From positions 1 to 42,910 of the forward strand of contig JADMJS010000057.1 of the NCBI GenBank assembly GCA_018780435.1: 42,910 nucleotides of DNA, in the 5' to 3' direction. Below the pieces are notes generated by a model that did not search any database, had not been told where the DNA came from, and worked only from the letters and a program-made list of their open reading frames with translations. Within the stretch, counting starts at the first letter, position 1; the number at the start of each line of letters is the position of its first letter. This DNA is from Myxococcales bacterium (GTDB lineage Bacteria; Myxococcota_A; UBA9042; GCA-2863065). Below, piece by piece: positions 1-8,929 of the stretch. Position numbers and translations under genes: made by a program.

Positions 1-179
1 ACGGGGAGCGGCGGCGAGAATCGATGAACGCACATGCACAGTGCCCTCTAGGATCACGGCTAGTCCGCCAGAGGTCAACTGCTCTTCCGGGGGTAGTACT
101 GAACTATCCGGTTCGCCGCGTCGAAGGGCGCACGGCATCGACACTTTCGGCTGCGCGACCGACGTCGGACCGACGCGCC

Positions 180-2663
180 TCAGTCGGCTTCGGTGTCTCG
201 CCGATGCGGGTCTGGCTCGGGAAGGACCTCGTCCCAGGGCTCGGTCGTGGGCCGGACCAGAGCGTCCGCAGGTTCGGACGACAGTTCTTCTCCGCGCGTC
301 GTGGGAGCAGCGCGGTCAGGAGGCTGGCGCCCGGAGGGCGGCTCCGCGGTCGCGTCAAGGGTCGCGCCGAGGGTCGCGTAGGAGGACGCGTCGGGGGACG
401 CGTCGGGGGGCGGAGCCGGTGGGGCCGACGATGTGCGACGGGGTCCGAAGAGCTGGACGCGATTTCGGCCGGATTCTTTCGCGAGGTAGAGCGCCGCGTC
501 GGCTCGTCGCAGAACGTCCTCCCGGGACTTCCCGTGGTCCGGTGCGATGGCCACGCCGATGCTGCACGTGACGTTGAACGACTCCCCCGTGCGGCCCTGG
601 AAGGCGAGCGACGCGATGGCCTTGCGGACCCGCTCCGCCACGAGGAGGGCCCCTTGATCCGCCGTGTGTTCGAGGACGAGGACGAACTCCTCTCCGCCGA
701 CGCGGCCGGCGCTGTCCGTCAGACGTTTGCAGTCGAGCAGCGTGGCACCGACCCGCCTCAGCACCTCGTCGCCGACCGCGTGTCCCCACGTGTCGTTGAC
801 CTTCTTGAAGTGGTCCACGTCCAGCGCGAGCACGGCCAGCGACGTGTCCGTGCGTTGGCTGCGCTTCATGCTCTGTTCGAGGCGTGTCATCAGCGTCGCC
901 CGGTTGTCGATGCCGGTGAGCATGTCGGTGGTGGCCCGGGCTTCGAGAGCGACCATAGCGCCGACCTGGCGCACGGCGACCGCCGCTTGGCTGAGCACGG
1001 CCTCGAGCTGGCTGGCGACTTCGTCGTCGACCTCGGTCTCCGCGACGACGAGGACGGCGCCGATGGTCCCCGTTGGGACCTTGAGCGGCATCATGAACGC
1101 CGGCGTTCCGCTGGGGACGCGCGGACCGAGGTGGGCCCCGAGCAAGGAGCCGTTGGCCGGTGTCCACGACCGCCCAGCCGGGATGGTGGTCCCGTTCTTG
1201 ATGCACAGCGCGACGGCGGACTCGGCGTTCGACCCGTTCAGTACGATGCGGGCGCCGCTGAGGGCGATGAGGTCCCCTCCACGGGTCGCGACGACACGGG
1301 CGCCGTCACCGTCGTCATCGACGAGCACGAGGGCCGAGGCCGCGATCGGATGGATCTTGCTGATGGCGGACAGAACGGCTTCGTGAGTCGGCCTGAGCTC
1401 GGTGACCGTAGCGAGCTCGCGGACGGCCGAGACGACGGCTTCGCTCGAGACGAGTCGAAGCGCGGCGTTCAATGCGTCACGCTCGCGTTCGAGCGACCGA
1501 GACAGCGCCTCCGCGAAGTCCATCGCGAGGCTCGTACTGGCTTCATCGAAAGGGGCGCCCGCGGTGCGGTCGACGAGGAGCACCGCGTCGACGGCGCCCG
1601 TCGTTCGACGAAGGGGGACGGCGACCGCGGATCGGACGCGCGCCGGCGTCCTCGTGTAGTAGGGCAGGCCTGCTGTGCCGACGTCGTTCAGTCGGATCGC
1701 CTTGACGCTGTCACCGTCGTCCGGTGTGCGGAGCGCCGCGGCGAGGATCCCGGTGTCGGACGGGACGGCACCGTCCGACAGCAGGTCCATGTCGGGCGAC
1801 GCCGCCGCGAAGACGCCGAAGATGTCGTCTTGTTGTCGGACCAAGAGGACGGCGCTGTGGGCGGGCAACGACTTTCGCGCGAGGCCGAGCATGGCGGCGC
1901 ACGCCTCTCGTGCGACCTCGACACGCGCCTCGAAGGCGTCATCGACGCCGCGATGGAGCGACTCCCCACTCCCGTGGGCGGACGTCGGCGCGGCTGATGG
2001 GGCGAAGTAGCGGCCGAGCTTCGCCCCCGCAGACTGGGCGCGGCTCGCGACGCCGACGCGCACCACCGCCCAGCCGACCCACCCGAAGCCGCCGATGTAG
2101 ACCCACTCGGCGACCAGATCTCGGAAGAAGCCGCGCCAGGCCCCGAAGCCGAACCACTGGGCGGTCGCGAGCGCCAGTGCCGCGAGCACGGCGACGCCAG
2201 CGGCTTGTGGCGAGAGGCGCGCCGTCGCGGCGGAGACGACGAGGAGCCCCAGCGGGAAGACGAGCAACGCGTCGGCACCGAAGGCGGAAGACGCAAGCCA
2301 GACCCCGGCCAAGGGCAGCGTCGCGAGCTCCGACGTGATGAGCCAAGACACGCGCCTCGGCGGCGTGCTGCGGCGCCCCCCGGGTCCCGGCTCGGGAGCG
2401 GCGAGCCGGATGAGACAGGCGAGCGCGATGAGAACATAAAGAACGGCGTGTAACACCCCGAATGCAAAGGAGAGCTTACCAGTCGCCAGGAGCAGCACGC
2501 AGAGCGCCACGACGACGGTCCCCACCGGCAGGGCGACGACGCGCTTCATCGCGGAGTGCCGGCCGAGTCGAGCCAAGAGGGCCTCGAAGGCCGACGAGCT
2601 GGTGGCCGACGGGGCGCCGAGCGGCTTCGGCGTACGAGGAGACTCAGGAGACGAAGAGGGCAT
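180..2663 (-). CDS. Membrane-bound GAF-GAF-GGDEF diguanylate cyclase
   Basis: Predicted to make cyclic di-GMP from two GTP in response to an unknown signal. Seen: a hydrophobic N-terminal block with several membrane segments (about residues 40-205), two GAF-like sensor domains (about 245-395 and 415-565), then a GGDEF domain (about 575-735). The active-site motif is GGEEF at residues 656-660, so the domain should be catalytically competent. An RLTD sequence ends five residues before it, which is the usual place of the product-inhibition I-site (RxxD). The last ~90 residues are Pro/Ala/Ser-rich and look disordered. The ATG at 2663 is preferred because GAGG lies 5 nt upstream; a GTG at 2693 would add ten residues but has no ribosome binding site. 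It is transcribed away from the lipoprotein gene at 2871. No phosphodiesterase (EAL/HD-GYP) gene is nearby. The function is firm; the ligands of the GAF domains are unknown. Confidence 0.93.
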   Translation of the reverse strand: MPSSSPESPRTPKPLGAPSATSSSAFEALLARLGRHSAMKRVVALPVGTVVVALCVLLLATGKLSFAFGVLHAVLYVLIALACLIRLAAPEPGPGGRRSTPPRRVSWLITSELATLPLAGVWLASSAFGADALLVFPLGLLVVSAATARLSPQAAGVAVLAALALATAQWFGFGAWRGFFRDLVAEWVYIGGFGWVGWAVVRVGVASRAQSAGAKLGRYFAPSAAPTSAHGSGESLHRGVDDAFEARVEVAREACAAMLGLARKSLPAHSAVLLVRQQDDIFGVFAAASPDMDLLSDGAVPSDTGILAAALRTPDDGDSVKAIRLNDVGTAGLPYYTRTPARVRSAVAVPLRRTTGAVDAVLLVDRTAGAPFDEASTSLAMDFAEALSRSLERERDALNAALRLVSSEAVVSAVRELATVTELRPTHEAVLSAISKIHPIAASALVLVDDDGDGARVVATRGGDLIALSGARIVLNGSNAESAVALCIKNGTTIPAGRSWTPANGSLLGAHLGPRVPSGTPAFMMPLKVPTGTIGAVLVVAETEVDDEVASQLEAVLSQAAVAVRQVGAMVALEARATTDMLTGIDNRATLMTRLEQSMKRSQRTDTSLAVLALDVDHFKKVNDTWGHAVGDEVLRRVGATLLDCKRLTDSAGRVGGEEFVLVLEHTADQGALLVAERVRKAIASLAFQGRTGESFNVTCSIGVAIAPDHGKSREDVLRRADAALYLAKESGRNRVQLFGPRRTSSAPPAPPPDASPDASSYATLGATLDATAEPPSGRQPPDRAAPTTRGEELSSEPADALVRPTTEPWDEVLPEPDPHRRDTEAD

Positions 2664-2831
2664 GTCGTCCTCGATGGCCACCGCTGGGGTCACCGTTCGA
2701 ACGGGTCACTTAGGGATCGCCGCTCGGTCATGTCTACGCTGAGGGTCGGACGGCCCGGCCGCACAGTCGAGTGAGGCGCCACCTAACCCAATCGGCGTGG
2801 ATTCACAACTGGACAGCGAGTTCGAGCCCGT

Positions 2832-2861
2832 TTGGACTTGCGCGCGCTCGACCCCTATTCT
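2832..2861 (+). promoter_or_regulatory. Candidate sigma-70-like promoter for the 2871 lipoprotein gene
   Basis: TTGGAC (2832-2837) and TATTCT (2856-2861) are separated by 18 nt. The -10-like box ends 9 nt before the ATG at 2871, so the transcript would be nearly leaderless. This fits the absence of a Shine-Dalgarno sequence. The -35 match is poor (3 of 6), so the call is tentative. Confidence 0.28.
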
Positions 2862-2870
2862 GCCGCCGCG

Positions 2871-3551
2871 ATGCGCCGTCACTTCATCATCTCCCTGCTC
2901 GCGGCGCTGACCGGTGGCGTCGGCTGCGCAGCGGACCCTCAGCGAGAGTCCCCGTCGGTGGAGGCGGTGAACGAACGTATCGAAGCCGCCGCTCGGCTCC
3001 GCGCACCGGATGATGTCGCTGCGCCCCGTCGAGAGGAAGGCCCGGCGCCAATGCCGCCGGCGTCACCCGCGCCCCGAAAGGGCCGCCCGAAGGTCCCACC
3101 GCCCCTCCCGCTTCGCCCAGCCAGCCCGAGCGTCCAGGTCGAAGCGACGGGGCCGTGCGTGGTGCTCGTGGACCGCGTGTGCGATCTCTTGAACTCGTCT
3201 TCCGAAGAATGCGGGGAAGCGCGTCGGCGACTTCAGTCCACCTATGCGCCGTCGATGGATCCTGCGTGCCAGGAGTCGCTCGACTTCGTGAGAGTCCAGG
3301 TCGACGAGAACCTTCGCGTGAAACCCTGCACCGTGCTTCAGGATCTCCGGTGCGCGAACTTCCGCTCGCGGTCCCCGCAGTGCAAGGTGGCCCGAAAGGC
3401 GGTGCTTCACCTGACGAAGAACCACCCGGAGAACTGCATCGCCGAGCTGCTCCTCAGCCGCGCGTTCGACCCACCGCCTCCGCCCCCAGCGAAGCCGACG
3501 AGCAAGAAGCCGCCCCGCAAGAAGCCCAAGAAGGGGTCGAGCGCTGGCTGA
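2871..3551 (+). CDS. Small Pro/Lys-rich lipoprotein of unknown function
   Basis: 226 residues; I do not recognise the family. The ATG at 2871 begins a typical signal peptide (MRRHFIISLLAALTG, then GVGC), with Cys as the likely lipidated residue. The lipobox is weak because Gly stands at -3. The next ~75 residues are Pro- and Arg-rich and probably disordered. A central region (about 95-200) contains paired cysteines and a helical pattern and may be a small disulphide-bonded domain. The end is a Pro run followed by many lysines, and could bind DNA, murein or acidic polymers. A TTG at 2832 in the same frame would hide the signal peptide and is rejected. The gene is divergent from the cyclase and convergent with the Hsp70 gene, leaving only 9 nt between stops. 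Confidence 0.72.
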   Translation: MRRHFIISLLAALTGGVGCAADPQRESPSVEAVNERIEAAARLRAPDDVAAPRREEGPAPMPPASPAPRKGRPKVPPPLPLRPASPSVQVEATGPCVVLVDRVCDLLNSSSEECGEARRRLQSTYAPSMDPACQESLDFVRVQVDENLRVKPCTVLQDLRCANFRSRSPQCKVARKAVLHLTKNHPENCIAELLLSRAFDPPPPPPAKPTSKKPPRKKPKKGSSAG

Positions 3552-3560
3552 CGCGCCGCG

Positions 3561-5141
3561 TCACGCCAGAACGTCGTGCTCGTCGTCGGGCTCGTCATTG
3601 ACCCGAATGCGAAGTGACTTGACCTCCTCTTCGGAGAGCCGCATCGAGTCGTTGACCGAGAGGCTGCGCTTCAACCCCGTCCGCGGATCGGCGGCCTCGA
3701 CCACCAGGATACCGTTCTCGTCGACTCGGAAGGTCACGTCGACTCGGATTTGACCAGCGCGGGCCGGCGGCAGGTTCTCGAGGCGGAAGGTGCCGATGAG
3801 CCGATTGTCGCGAACTTCGGGGTGGTCACCCTGATAAACCCGAATGAGGACGGAGTTCTGGAAGTCGCGGACGGTCGAGAAGCGCTCCGTCCGGGACGCG
3901 GGGATCGGCTGATTGCGACGCAGGATCGGCGCGAACTTCGGGCCTTCGGCGATGCCGAGACTGAGCGGTAGGACGTCGAGGAGGAGCACGTCGCTCGTGT
4001 GCCCTTCGAGCATCGCTGCCTGAACGGCAGCGCCGATAGCGACGGCTTCGTCAGGGCTGACCCCTTTGCGTGCGGGCTTGCCGAAGTGCTCTTCGACGCG
4101 CCGCTGAACGTAGGGGCTCTTGGTGCTGCCGCCGACGAGGAGGACGTCGTCGATGGCGCCTACGGTGAGCCCCGCCTCCTCGACGGCAGTTCGGCAGCAG
4201 GCAAGCGCTTGGTCGATGAGCGGCGTCATGAGCGACTCGAGCCGGGTCCGCGAGAGGCTCGTCTGGAGGTGCTTCGGACCGCTCGCGTCGACGGTGAGGA
4301 AAGGCAGCATGATGTCGGTCTCTTGCATCGCGCTGAGCTCGATCTTGGCACGCTCGGCCGCCTCCTTCAGCCGCTGCATCGCCATCGGGTCGTCGTTCAG
4401 TTCGACGCCCTCCACCCGGTAGAAGGCCTCGCGAAGATAGTCGACGATGCGCGCGTCGATGTCGTCGCCGCCAAGGAAGGTGTCACCGCGGGTCGCGAGC
4501 ACCCGGACGACACCCGACTGACAGTCCAGTATCGAACAATCGAAGGTGCCACCGCCGAGGTCGAAGACAGCGACGACACCGTTGCGCCCGCGACTCCACG
4601 AATAGGCCAGCGCCGCCGCTGTCGGCTCGCTGATGACGCGAAGGACATCGAGGCCTGCGACGCGACCCGCGTCTTGAGTCGCTGCCCGCTGGGCGTCGTC
4701 GAAGTAGGCGGGGCACGTGATGACGGCGGCGGAACAGTCCTCGCCGAAATACTCCTCGGCTGCGGCCCGCACTTGGCGCAGGATCATGGCCGAGATCTCG
4801 ACCGGCGACCGTGCGGTGCCAGCCACGTCGACGCGCGCCTTCCCACCGGTATCGACGACGACGGTGTATGGCATCCGTCGTTTCGTGGCGTCAAAGGCCG
4901 GTGACGACTTCCCAAGGCCCATCAGCCGCTTGACGGAATGGATCGTGGATGTGGGGTTGGTCACGGCCTGACGTCGCGCCGTGTCACCGACGAGGACGCG
5001 CCCATCCGGCATGAACGCCACGACCGACGGCGTGGTTCGACCGCCTTCGGCGTTCGGCACGACGACCGGCTTACCTGCTTCGATGACTGCGACGCAGGTA
5101 TTGGAGGTTCCGAGATCGATTCCCATCACGCGACGTGCCAT
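3561..5141 (-). CDS. Hsp70 (DnaK-like) chaperone lacking the C-terminal lid
   Basis: 526 residues against about 640 for DnaK. The actin-like ATPase domain is complete: GIDLGTSNTCVAV near the start (phosphate-1), VFDLGGGTFDCS (phosphate-2), ISEPTAAALAY, and LLVGGSTKSP (adenosine loop). The interdomain linker DVLLLDVLPLSLGI and the beta-sandwich substrate-binding domain follow. The protein stops soon after LSEEEVKSLR, where DnaK's helical lid would begin, and has a short acidic tail. It should bind peptides without a lid and perhaps release them fast. The reading frame runs to 5321, but the ATG at 5141 matches the family N-terminus. No dnaJ or grpE is nearby, so this is a specialised paralogue rather than the housekeeping dnaK. 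There is no clear ribosome binding site; see the promoter entry. Confidence 0.94.
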   Translation of the reverse strand: MARRVMGIDLGTSNTCVAVIEAGKPVVVPNAEGGRTTPSVVAFMPDGRVLVGDTARRQAVTNPTSTIHSVKRLMGLGKSSPAFDATKRRMPYTVVVDTGGKARVDVAGTARSPVEISAMILRQVRAAAEEYFGEDCSAAVITCPAYFDDAQRAATQDAGRVAGLDVLRVISEPTAAALAYSWSRGRNGVVAVFDLGGGTFDCSILDCQSGVVRVLATRGDTFLGGDDIDARIVDYLREAFYRVEGVELNDDPMAMQRLKEAAERAKIELSAMQETDIMLPFLTVDASGPKHLQTSLSRTRLESLMTPLIDQALACCRTAVEEAGLTVGAIDDVLLVGGSTKSPYVQRRVEEHFGKPARKGVSPDEAVAIGAAVQAAMLEGHTSDVLLLDVLPLSLGIAEGPKFAPILRRNQPIPASRTERFSTVRDFQNSVLIRVYQGDHPEVRDNRLIGTFRLENLPPARAGQIRVDVTFRVDENGILVVEAADPRTGLKRSLSVNDSMRLSEEEVKSLRIRVNDEPDDEHDVLA

Positions 5142-5147
5142 GATCGC

Positions 5148-5176
5148 AGAATCAGCGGTCCACCGAGAGACGTCAA
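5148..5176 (-). promoter_or_regulatory. Candidate promoter of the Hsp70 gene, leaderless arrangement
   Basis: Read on the minus strand, TTGACG (5171-5176) is followed after 17 nt by GATTCT (5148-5153). The ATG at 5141 comes 6 nt later, so transcription would begin at or next to the start codon. No Shine-Dalgarno sequence is present, which fits a leaderless mRNA. The -35 box matches the sigma-70 consensus at 5 of 6 bases, the -10 box at only 3. Confidence 0.4.
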
Positions 5177-5313
5177 CAGCACGCCGCGTCCGCCGCGCGG
5201 TTGCAGCGCGAGGTAGTACGGAGTGGCGGGCCCGTGGCAAACTCACTCCGCGGGTCGGGTGACCGCCTCCTGCGGTCTCGCCTTGTGCCCGATGCGCACC
5301 CACGGAGCCCTCC

Positions 5314-6531
5314 TTGACCACTTTTCGCTATCGCTGGACGCCCTGCCTCTCAGCGCTCGTGCTCTCCGCGTGTTCGACCGACTCGGCGCCCGTGACCCAG
5401 GAAGCGGCGCCGGACGTGACGGACGAGACCGTCGACGCGGCGGCCGACACGGCCTCGAACCCGTCCGACGCGGCGAGTGAAGCCGAGACTCAGGGCCACC
5501 TCGATGCCGGGGGTGACGACGTCGCGACCTCGCCCGACACATCCCCCCCCGATGACACGGTCGACGACCCCGACGGCGAGTCTCCAGATGCCGAAAGTGG
5601 CATCGACGCGAACGTCCTCGATGTCGACGCCAATCTGCCGGACGCGCCCGATGGGGTCCCCTTCGTGCTCGACTGCGACGCCTACTGTGGCCTCATGGCC
5701 GAGGTCTGCCAGGGCGAACAGGCTCAGTACACGTCTTCGGTTGCGTGCCAGACCGCCTGCCAGTCCTTCTCGCTCGGACCGCCGGGCGATGCGACGGGGA
5801 ACACCCTGACCTGCCGTTATGGCCGTGCGCTCCTGGCCGAAAAGAACGCGGCCGAGCAGAACACGGCCGACGCCGCGGCCCTCTGCGTGGAGGCCGGCCC
5901 CACCGGCGGCGACGGGTGCGGCTCCGTGTGCGCGGGCTTCTGCACGCTCGCTCAGGAGCTCTGCGTCGCCACGTGGGTTGGGCTCGATTGCGAAGGCGTC
6001 TGCAGCACCTTCCCGGAGGGGTCGGCGACGTGCCGGGCCGACGCGGCGATTGCGGGCGACTGTGCGTCGACGTCGGTCACGCCGGGCGGCGCGTGTGAAG
6101 CGCCACTCCCGAGCGGCGACACCTGCGGCAACGCGCTCACCGTCGGTTCACTTCCTTTCACGGGCGTCGGTGACACGACTGGAAGCGCCGATGACTACGG
6201 CTACGTGGGCGGCCTCTGCGGCGGTGAGTTCGGGGGTAGCGGCGGCGCGGGGGCTCCCGACCAGGTGTGGACCTACGCCGCGTCGTCGCCCGAGACGCTC
6301 CGCATCGAGCTGAGAGCCAAGGGCGACTACGACTCCATCCTCTACGTCACGACGGGGTGCGACGACATCTCGGCGCAGTGCCTCGACAAGAAAGACTCCG
6401 TCGGATTCCAGCCAGCCGAGATCATCGAGGTGGCCGTGACGGCGGGTCAGACGCTGTACATCGTCATCGACGCGTCCGGTCCCTCCGCCGCGGAGGTTGG
6501 CGCTTACGAGCTCAAGGTCTCGTCCCTCTAG
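5314..6531 (+). CDS. Lipoprotein with Asp-rich linker and C-terminal jelly-roll (PPC-like) domain
   Basis: 405 residues, predicted to sit on the cell surface. The start is TTG at 5314, supported by GGAG six nt upstream and by the signal peptide, which ends in the lipobox LSAC (Cys about residue 20). Next comes a low-complexity linker rich in Asp, Ala, Pro and Thr (about 25-115), with the look of a flexible spacer. A Cys-rich middle part (about 118-255) has regularly spaced cysteines such as CDAYCGLMAEVC. The C-terminal ~140 residues (from DTCGNALTVGSLPF) resemble the bacterial pre-peptidase C-terminal fold: a YDSILYV strand and the AGQTLYIVIDA strand near the end. The same strand pattern recurs four times in the 1,373-residue protein at 38659. 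Ligand unknown. Its stop codon overlaps that of the convergent transglycosylase gene. Confidence 0.82.
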   Translation: MTTFRYRWTPCLSALVLSACSTDSAPVTQEAAPDVTDETVDAAADTASNPSDAASEAETQGHLDAGGDDVATSPDTSPPDDTVDDPDGESPDAESGIDANVLDVDANLPDAPDGVPFVLDCDAYCGLMAEVCQGEQAQYTSSVACQTACQSFSLGPPGDATGNTLTCRYGRALLAEKNAAEQNTADAAALCVEAGPTGGDGCGSVCAGFCTLAQELCVATWVGLDCEGVCSTFPEGSATCRADAAIAGDCASTSVTPGGACEAPLPSGDTCGNALTVGSLPFTGVGDTTGSADDYGYVGGLCGGEFGGSGGAGAPDQVWTYAASSPETLRIELRAKGDYDSILYVTTGCDDISAQCLDKKDSVGFQPAEIIEVAVTAGQTLYIVIDASGPSAAEVGAYELKVSSL

Positions 6532-8837
6532 TAGTCGGGCTCCGGCCGAATTCGTCCGCGCCACGGCGTTCGGAAGAGCTGGTCCCGGAGCGCCTTGGCT
6601 TCGGACGGCGGCGCCCAGATCGCGGCGTACCGGATCATGTGCTCGATGACCTTCCGCAGGTAGTTGCGGCTCTCGTGGGTCGGGATGTCTTCCACGAAGA
6701 CGTCGAAGGGCGTCTTGGGATCCCGAGTGCGCTCGAGGAGGGCGTTCATGAGCCGCGGACCGCCGTTGTAAGCGCCGACCGCGAGAGGCAAATGACCGTC
6801 GTACTTGCGAACGAGCGCGCCGAGGTAACGCGTCGCCCAACGCAAGTTCCACTTGGGTTCGAGGAGCATCCAGCGTTGGTAGTCGTCCTTCATCTCGCCA
6901 GCGAGGCGACGGCCGGTGCGGTCGAGCAGTTCGACCAGCCCGAAAGCGGGCGCGCCGGAGATCATCCACGGCTTGAAGCGCGACTCCTGGAGCATGTGGG
7001 CATAGACCATCCACTCGGGGACCTGATTCAGCCGTGCCGCGGGCGCCACGTGGGTCCCGTAGGCTCTCGGGTACACCGCCCGCCACGCGGCGATGGTCTC
7101 GGCCGTCGGCGCGGACCGAAGGACCTTGCCGTACTTTCGCCTCGCGTCCGAGCGCCGCGCCGCCCAGCTCTCGAGCGGTTCGGCGAGGGAGGCGTCGAGC
7201 TGCGCCAAGGTCGCCGCGCCGAGCTGCTTGGTGAGTGGCCCCTTGAGCTTTCCGAACACGGCCCGCCCGACGTCCGGTTCGCCCAGGTGCGACGCGACCC
7301 GGATGGCGGCGACCTCGGGCGACGACGGGAGCTTGCTCCACGACACCGGTGGCGGCGGCGGGCCGAAGGGACCTGGGCCCACGGCGGGCTCGCCCAGCTC
7401 CGCGAGACGCCACTCCGCGAGCGCCGAGTAGTAGGTGAGCGGGAACTTCAGGATGAGCTCTCGCCAGGTCTGAACGGCGGCGGCGCGGCTGCCTTGTTGC
7501 TCTTGGGCCCGGCCAATCCAGTACCGCGCTTTGCCGCCGACGAGCGGGTTCGGGCTACCGAGGAGGCGCCGCATCGACCGTAACGCGCCCGCCGCGTCGC
7601 CGGCCTGAAACCGCCAGAACCCGATGAACCACGCGTACTTACCGTGATCGAAGCCGCCCTTGTGAGTGCCCAGGAAGGTCTCCAGGTCGCGAGCGGCTTG
7701 CGCGCTCTTGCCCACTTGGTGGAGGAGCCGGGCCCGGTCGTAGTGCGCCTCGACCAGCTCCGTGATCGGCGCCGTCATCTGCACGATCGGCTCGCGGAAG
7801 CGCTTCTCCGAGCCGTCGGCGAGCGGGACGTCACCGTAGCGGGCGAGCCAGAGGTCGAAGGTCTTGAGCGCCGAGTCGGTCTGCCCGGTCTTGCCGAGGG
7901 CGAGGGCGAGCGAGAGGAGCGACTTCCGCGCTTCGGGCGCGTCCGGGGCCGACGCCGGCCCGAAGTAGAGCGCGGCTCCCCTCGGATCGTCGCGGAGCCG
8001 TTCGGAGCCGATCTTGCCGAGGAAGTAGCCGACCCGGTCCAGGTAGAGGCCACGCTGCCAAAGCCACATCGACTCGTCGCGACAGGCCTCGTAGGCGCGG
8101 TGCTCGAAGAGCGTCCGGGCCCGATCGAAGCGGTCGCGATTCGAGAGTCGCGCGAGCCCCCCCATTCGGGCGAGCGCGGCGTCAGCGAGCTCGGATTCGG
8201 GGTAGGAGAGTACGAGGCGGCGGTCGATCTTGGCCGTGGCGGCGGCGTCGTAGGTCGCGGTCAGGCGCGCGGCGCGGTCGAGTAGCTCGTCGACGGGGAG
8301 CCGTATACGCGACAGCTCGATGGTCGCGAGCGCCGCCGCGGCGGCCGCCTTGGGCGTGAGGACCTTCTCGTCGAGCCGAGACTTTCGGAGGGCAGCTTCG
8401 TGCGTCCGAAACTCGGGCGAGCGCTGCCGCAACGTGGTGAGCGACCGATGGGCGTCGGCGAGGCGTCCTTCGGCGACCAGGACGTCGATCTCAGCGTAGG
8501 TGCGCGCGTCCTCGGAGATGGTGCCGATGAACCCCGACGCGTCGAACGCGCGACGAGCGAGGACGGCGTCTCCGCGCCGCGAGCGGAGGCGCGCGAGCAT
8601 GTGGTTCGCGGCGGCCTTGACGGCGTCGATAGGCGACGCAGCGATGCGTTCAAGGATGGACAACGCGGCGTCGTCGTCGAGGCGCTGCACGGCCTCGGCG
8701 GCCTGGTCGAGCAAGGACCAGTCATCTCCGGGGAGCTCGCGGGCCGGCGCGGGGGCTGTCACGAGCGCCGCCAGCATCGAGACGGTCAGGGCGAGGCCAC
8801 GCGCCTTGACTCCGAACCGTGCCGCCGTGAACGCCAT
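6528..8837 (-). CDS. Slt70-like soluble lytic murein transglycosylase
   Basis: 769 residues. It should cleave the MurNAc-GlcNAc bond of peptidoglycan in the periplasm, forming 1,6-anhydroMurNAc. A signal peptide is visible (VKARGLALTVSMLAALV, probable cleavage after APAPA). A long alpha-helical, TPR-like region follows (about 40-580), as in the Slt70 superhelix. The C-terminal catalytic domain has the acid/base Glu in QESRF (Glu618), an AYNGGP motif, and ESRNYLRKV near the end. The usual GLMQ.MP motif after the catalytic Glu is replaced by FGLVELLDRTG, which is unusual. The ATG at 8837 is chosen over a GTG at 8861 because it places the signal peptide at the N-terminus. The gene lies 92 nt downstream of the Gly-rich lipoprotein gene on the same strand and may be co-transcribed with it. 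Confidence 0.92.
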   Translation of the reverse strand: MAFTAARFGVKARGLALTVSMLAALVTAPAPARELPGDDWSLLDQAAEAVQRLDDDAALSILERIAASPIDAVKAAANHMLARLRSRRGDAVLARRAFDASGFIGTISEDARTYAEIDVLVAEGRLADAHRSLTTLRQRSPEFRTHEAALRKSRLDEKVLTPKAAAAAALATIELSRIRLPVDELLDRAARLTATYDAAATAKIDRRLVLSYPESELADAALARMGGLARLSNRDRFDRARTLFEHRAYEACRDESMWLWQRGLYLDRVGYFLGKIGSERLRDDPRGAALYFGPASAPDAPEARKSLLSLALALGKTGQTDSALKTFDLWLARYGDVPLADGSEKRFREPIVQMTAPITELVEAHYDRARLLHQVGKSAQAARDLETFLGTHKGGFDHGKYAWFIGFWRFQAGDAAGALRSMRRLLGSPNPLVGGKARYWIGRAQEQQGSRAAAVQTWRELILKFPLTYYSALAEWRLAELGEPAVGPGPFGPPPPPVSWSKLPSSPEVAAIRVASHLGEPDVGRAVFGKLKGPLTKQLGAATLAQLDASLAEPLESWAARRSDARRKYGKVLRSAPTAETIAAWRAVYPRAYGTHVAPAARLNQVPEWMVYAHMLQESRFKPWMISGAPAFGLVELLDRTGRRLAGEMKDDYQRWMLLEPKWNLRWATRYLGALVRKYDGHLPLAVGAYNGGPRLMNALLERTRDPKTPFDVFVEDIPTHESRNYLRKVIEHMIRYAAIWAPPSEAKALRDQLFRTPWRGRIRPEPDY

Positions 8838-8929
8838 AGATCCCACACCGCGAACGTACACGAGGTGCGGCGAAAGGTTCAGCTCTCTACCCGGACTATC
8901 TTCAGGCCCGGGTCGGCCGAGCCACCGAC

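Noticed and set aside
1..179. tRNA-like or small-gene signal downstream of the cyclase gene
   Set aside because: A short GGTTCGCC stretch and a CCGACGTCGG palindrome are present, but no cloverleaf can be drawn and no frame has a supported start.
24..1997. 657-codon plus-strand frame opposite the diguanylate cyclase gene
   Set aside because: Arg/Gly/Asp-heavy composition with no domain, and entirely antisense to a clear GAF-GGDEF gene. Long shadow frames are expected at this GC content.
2690..2731. 13-codon leader peptide whose stop overlaps the GTG at 2693
   Set aside because: There is no ribosome binding site for it, and the ATG at 2663 is the better start of the cyclase gene, so coupling is not supported.
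3552..3561. Frameshift that would have removed the Hsp70 lid
   Set aside because: The sequence beyond the stop is the antisense of the small lipoprotein gene and shows no lid-like helices in other frames.
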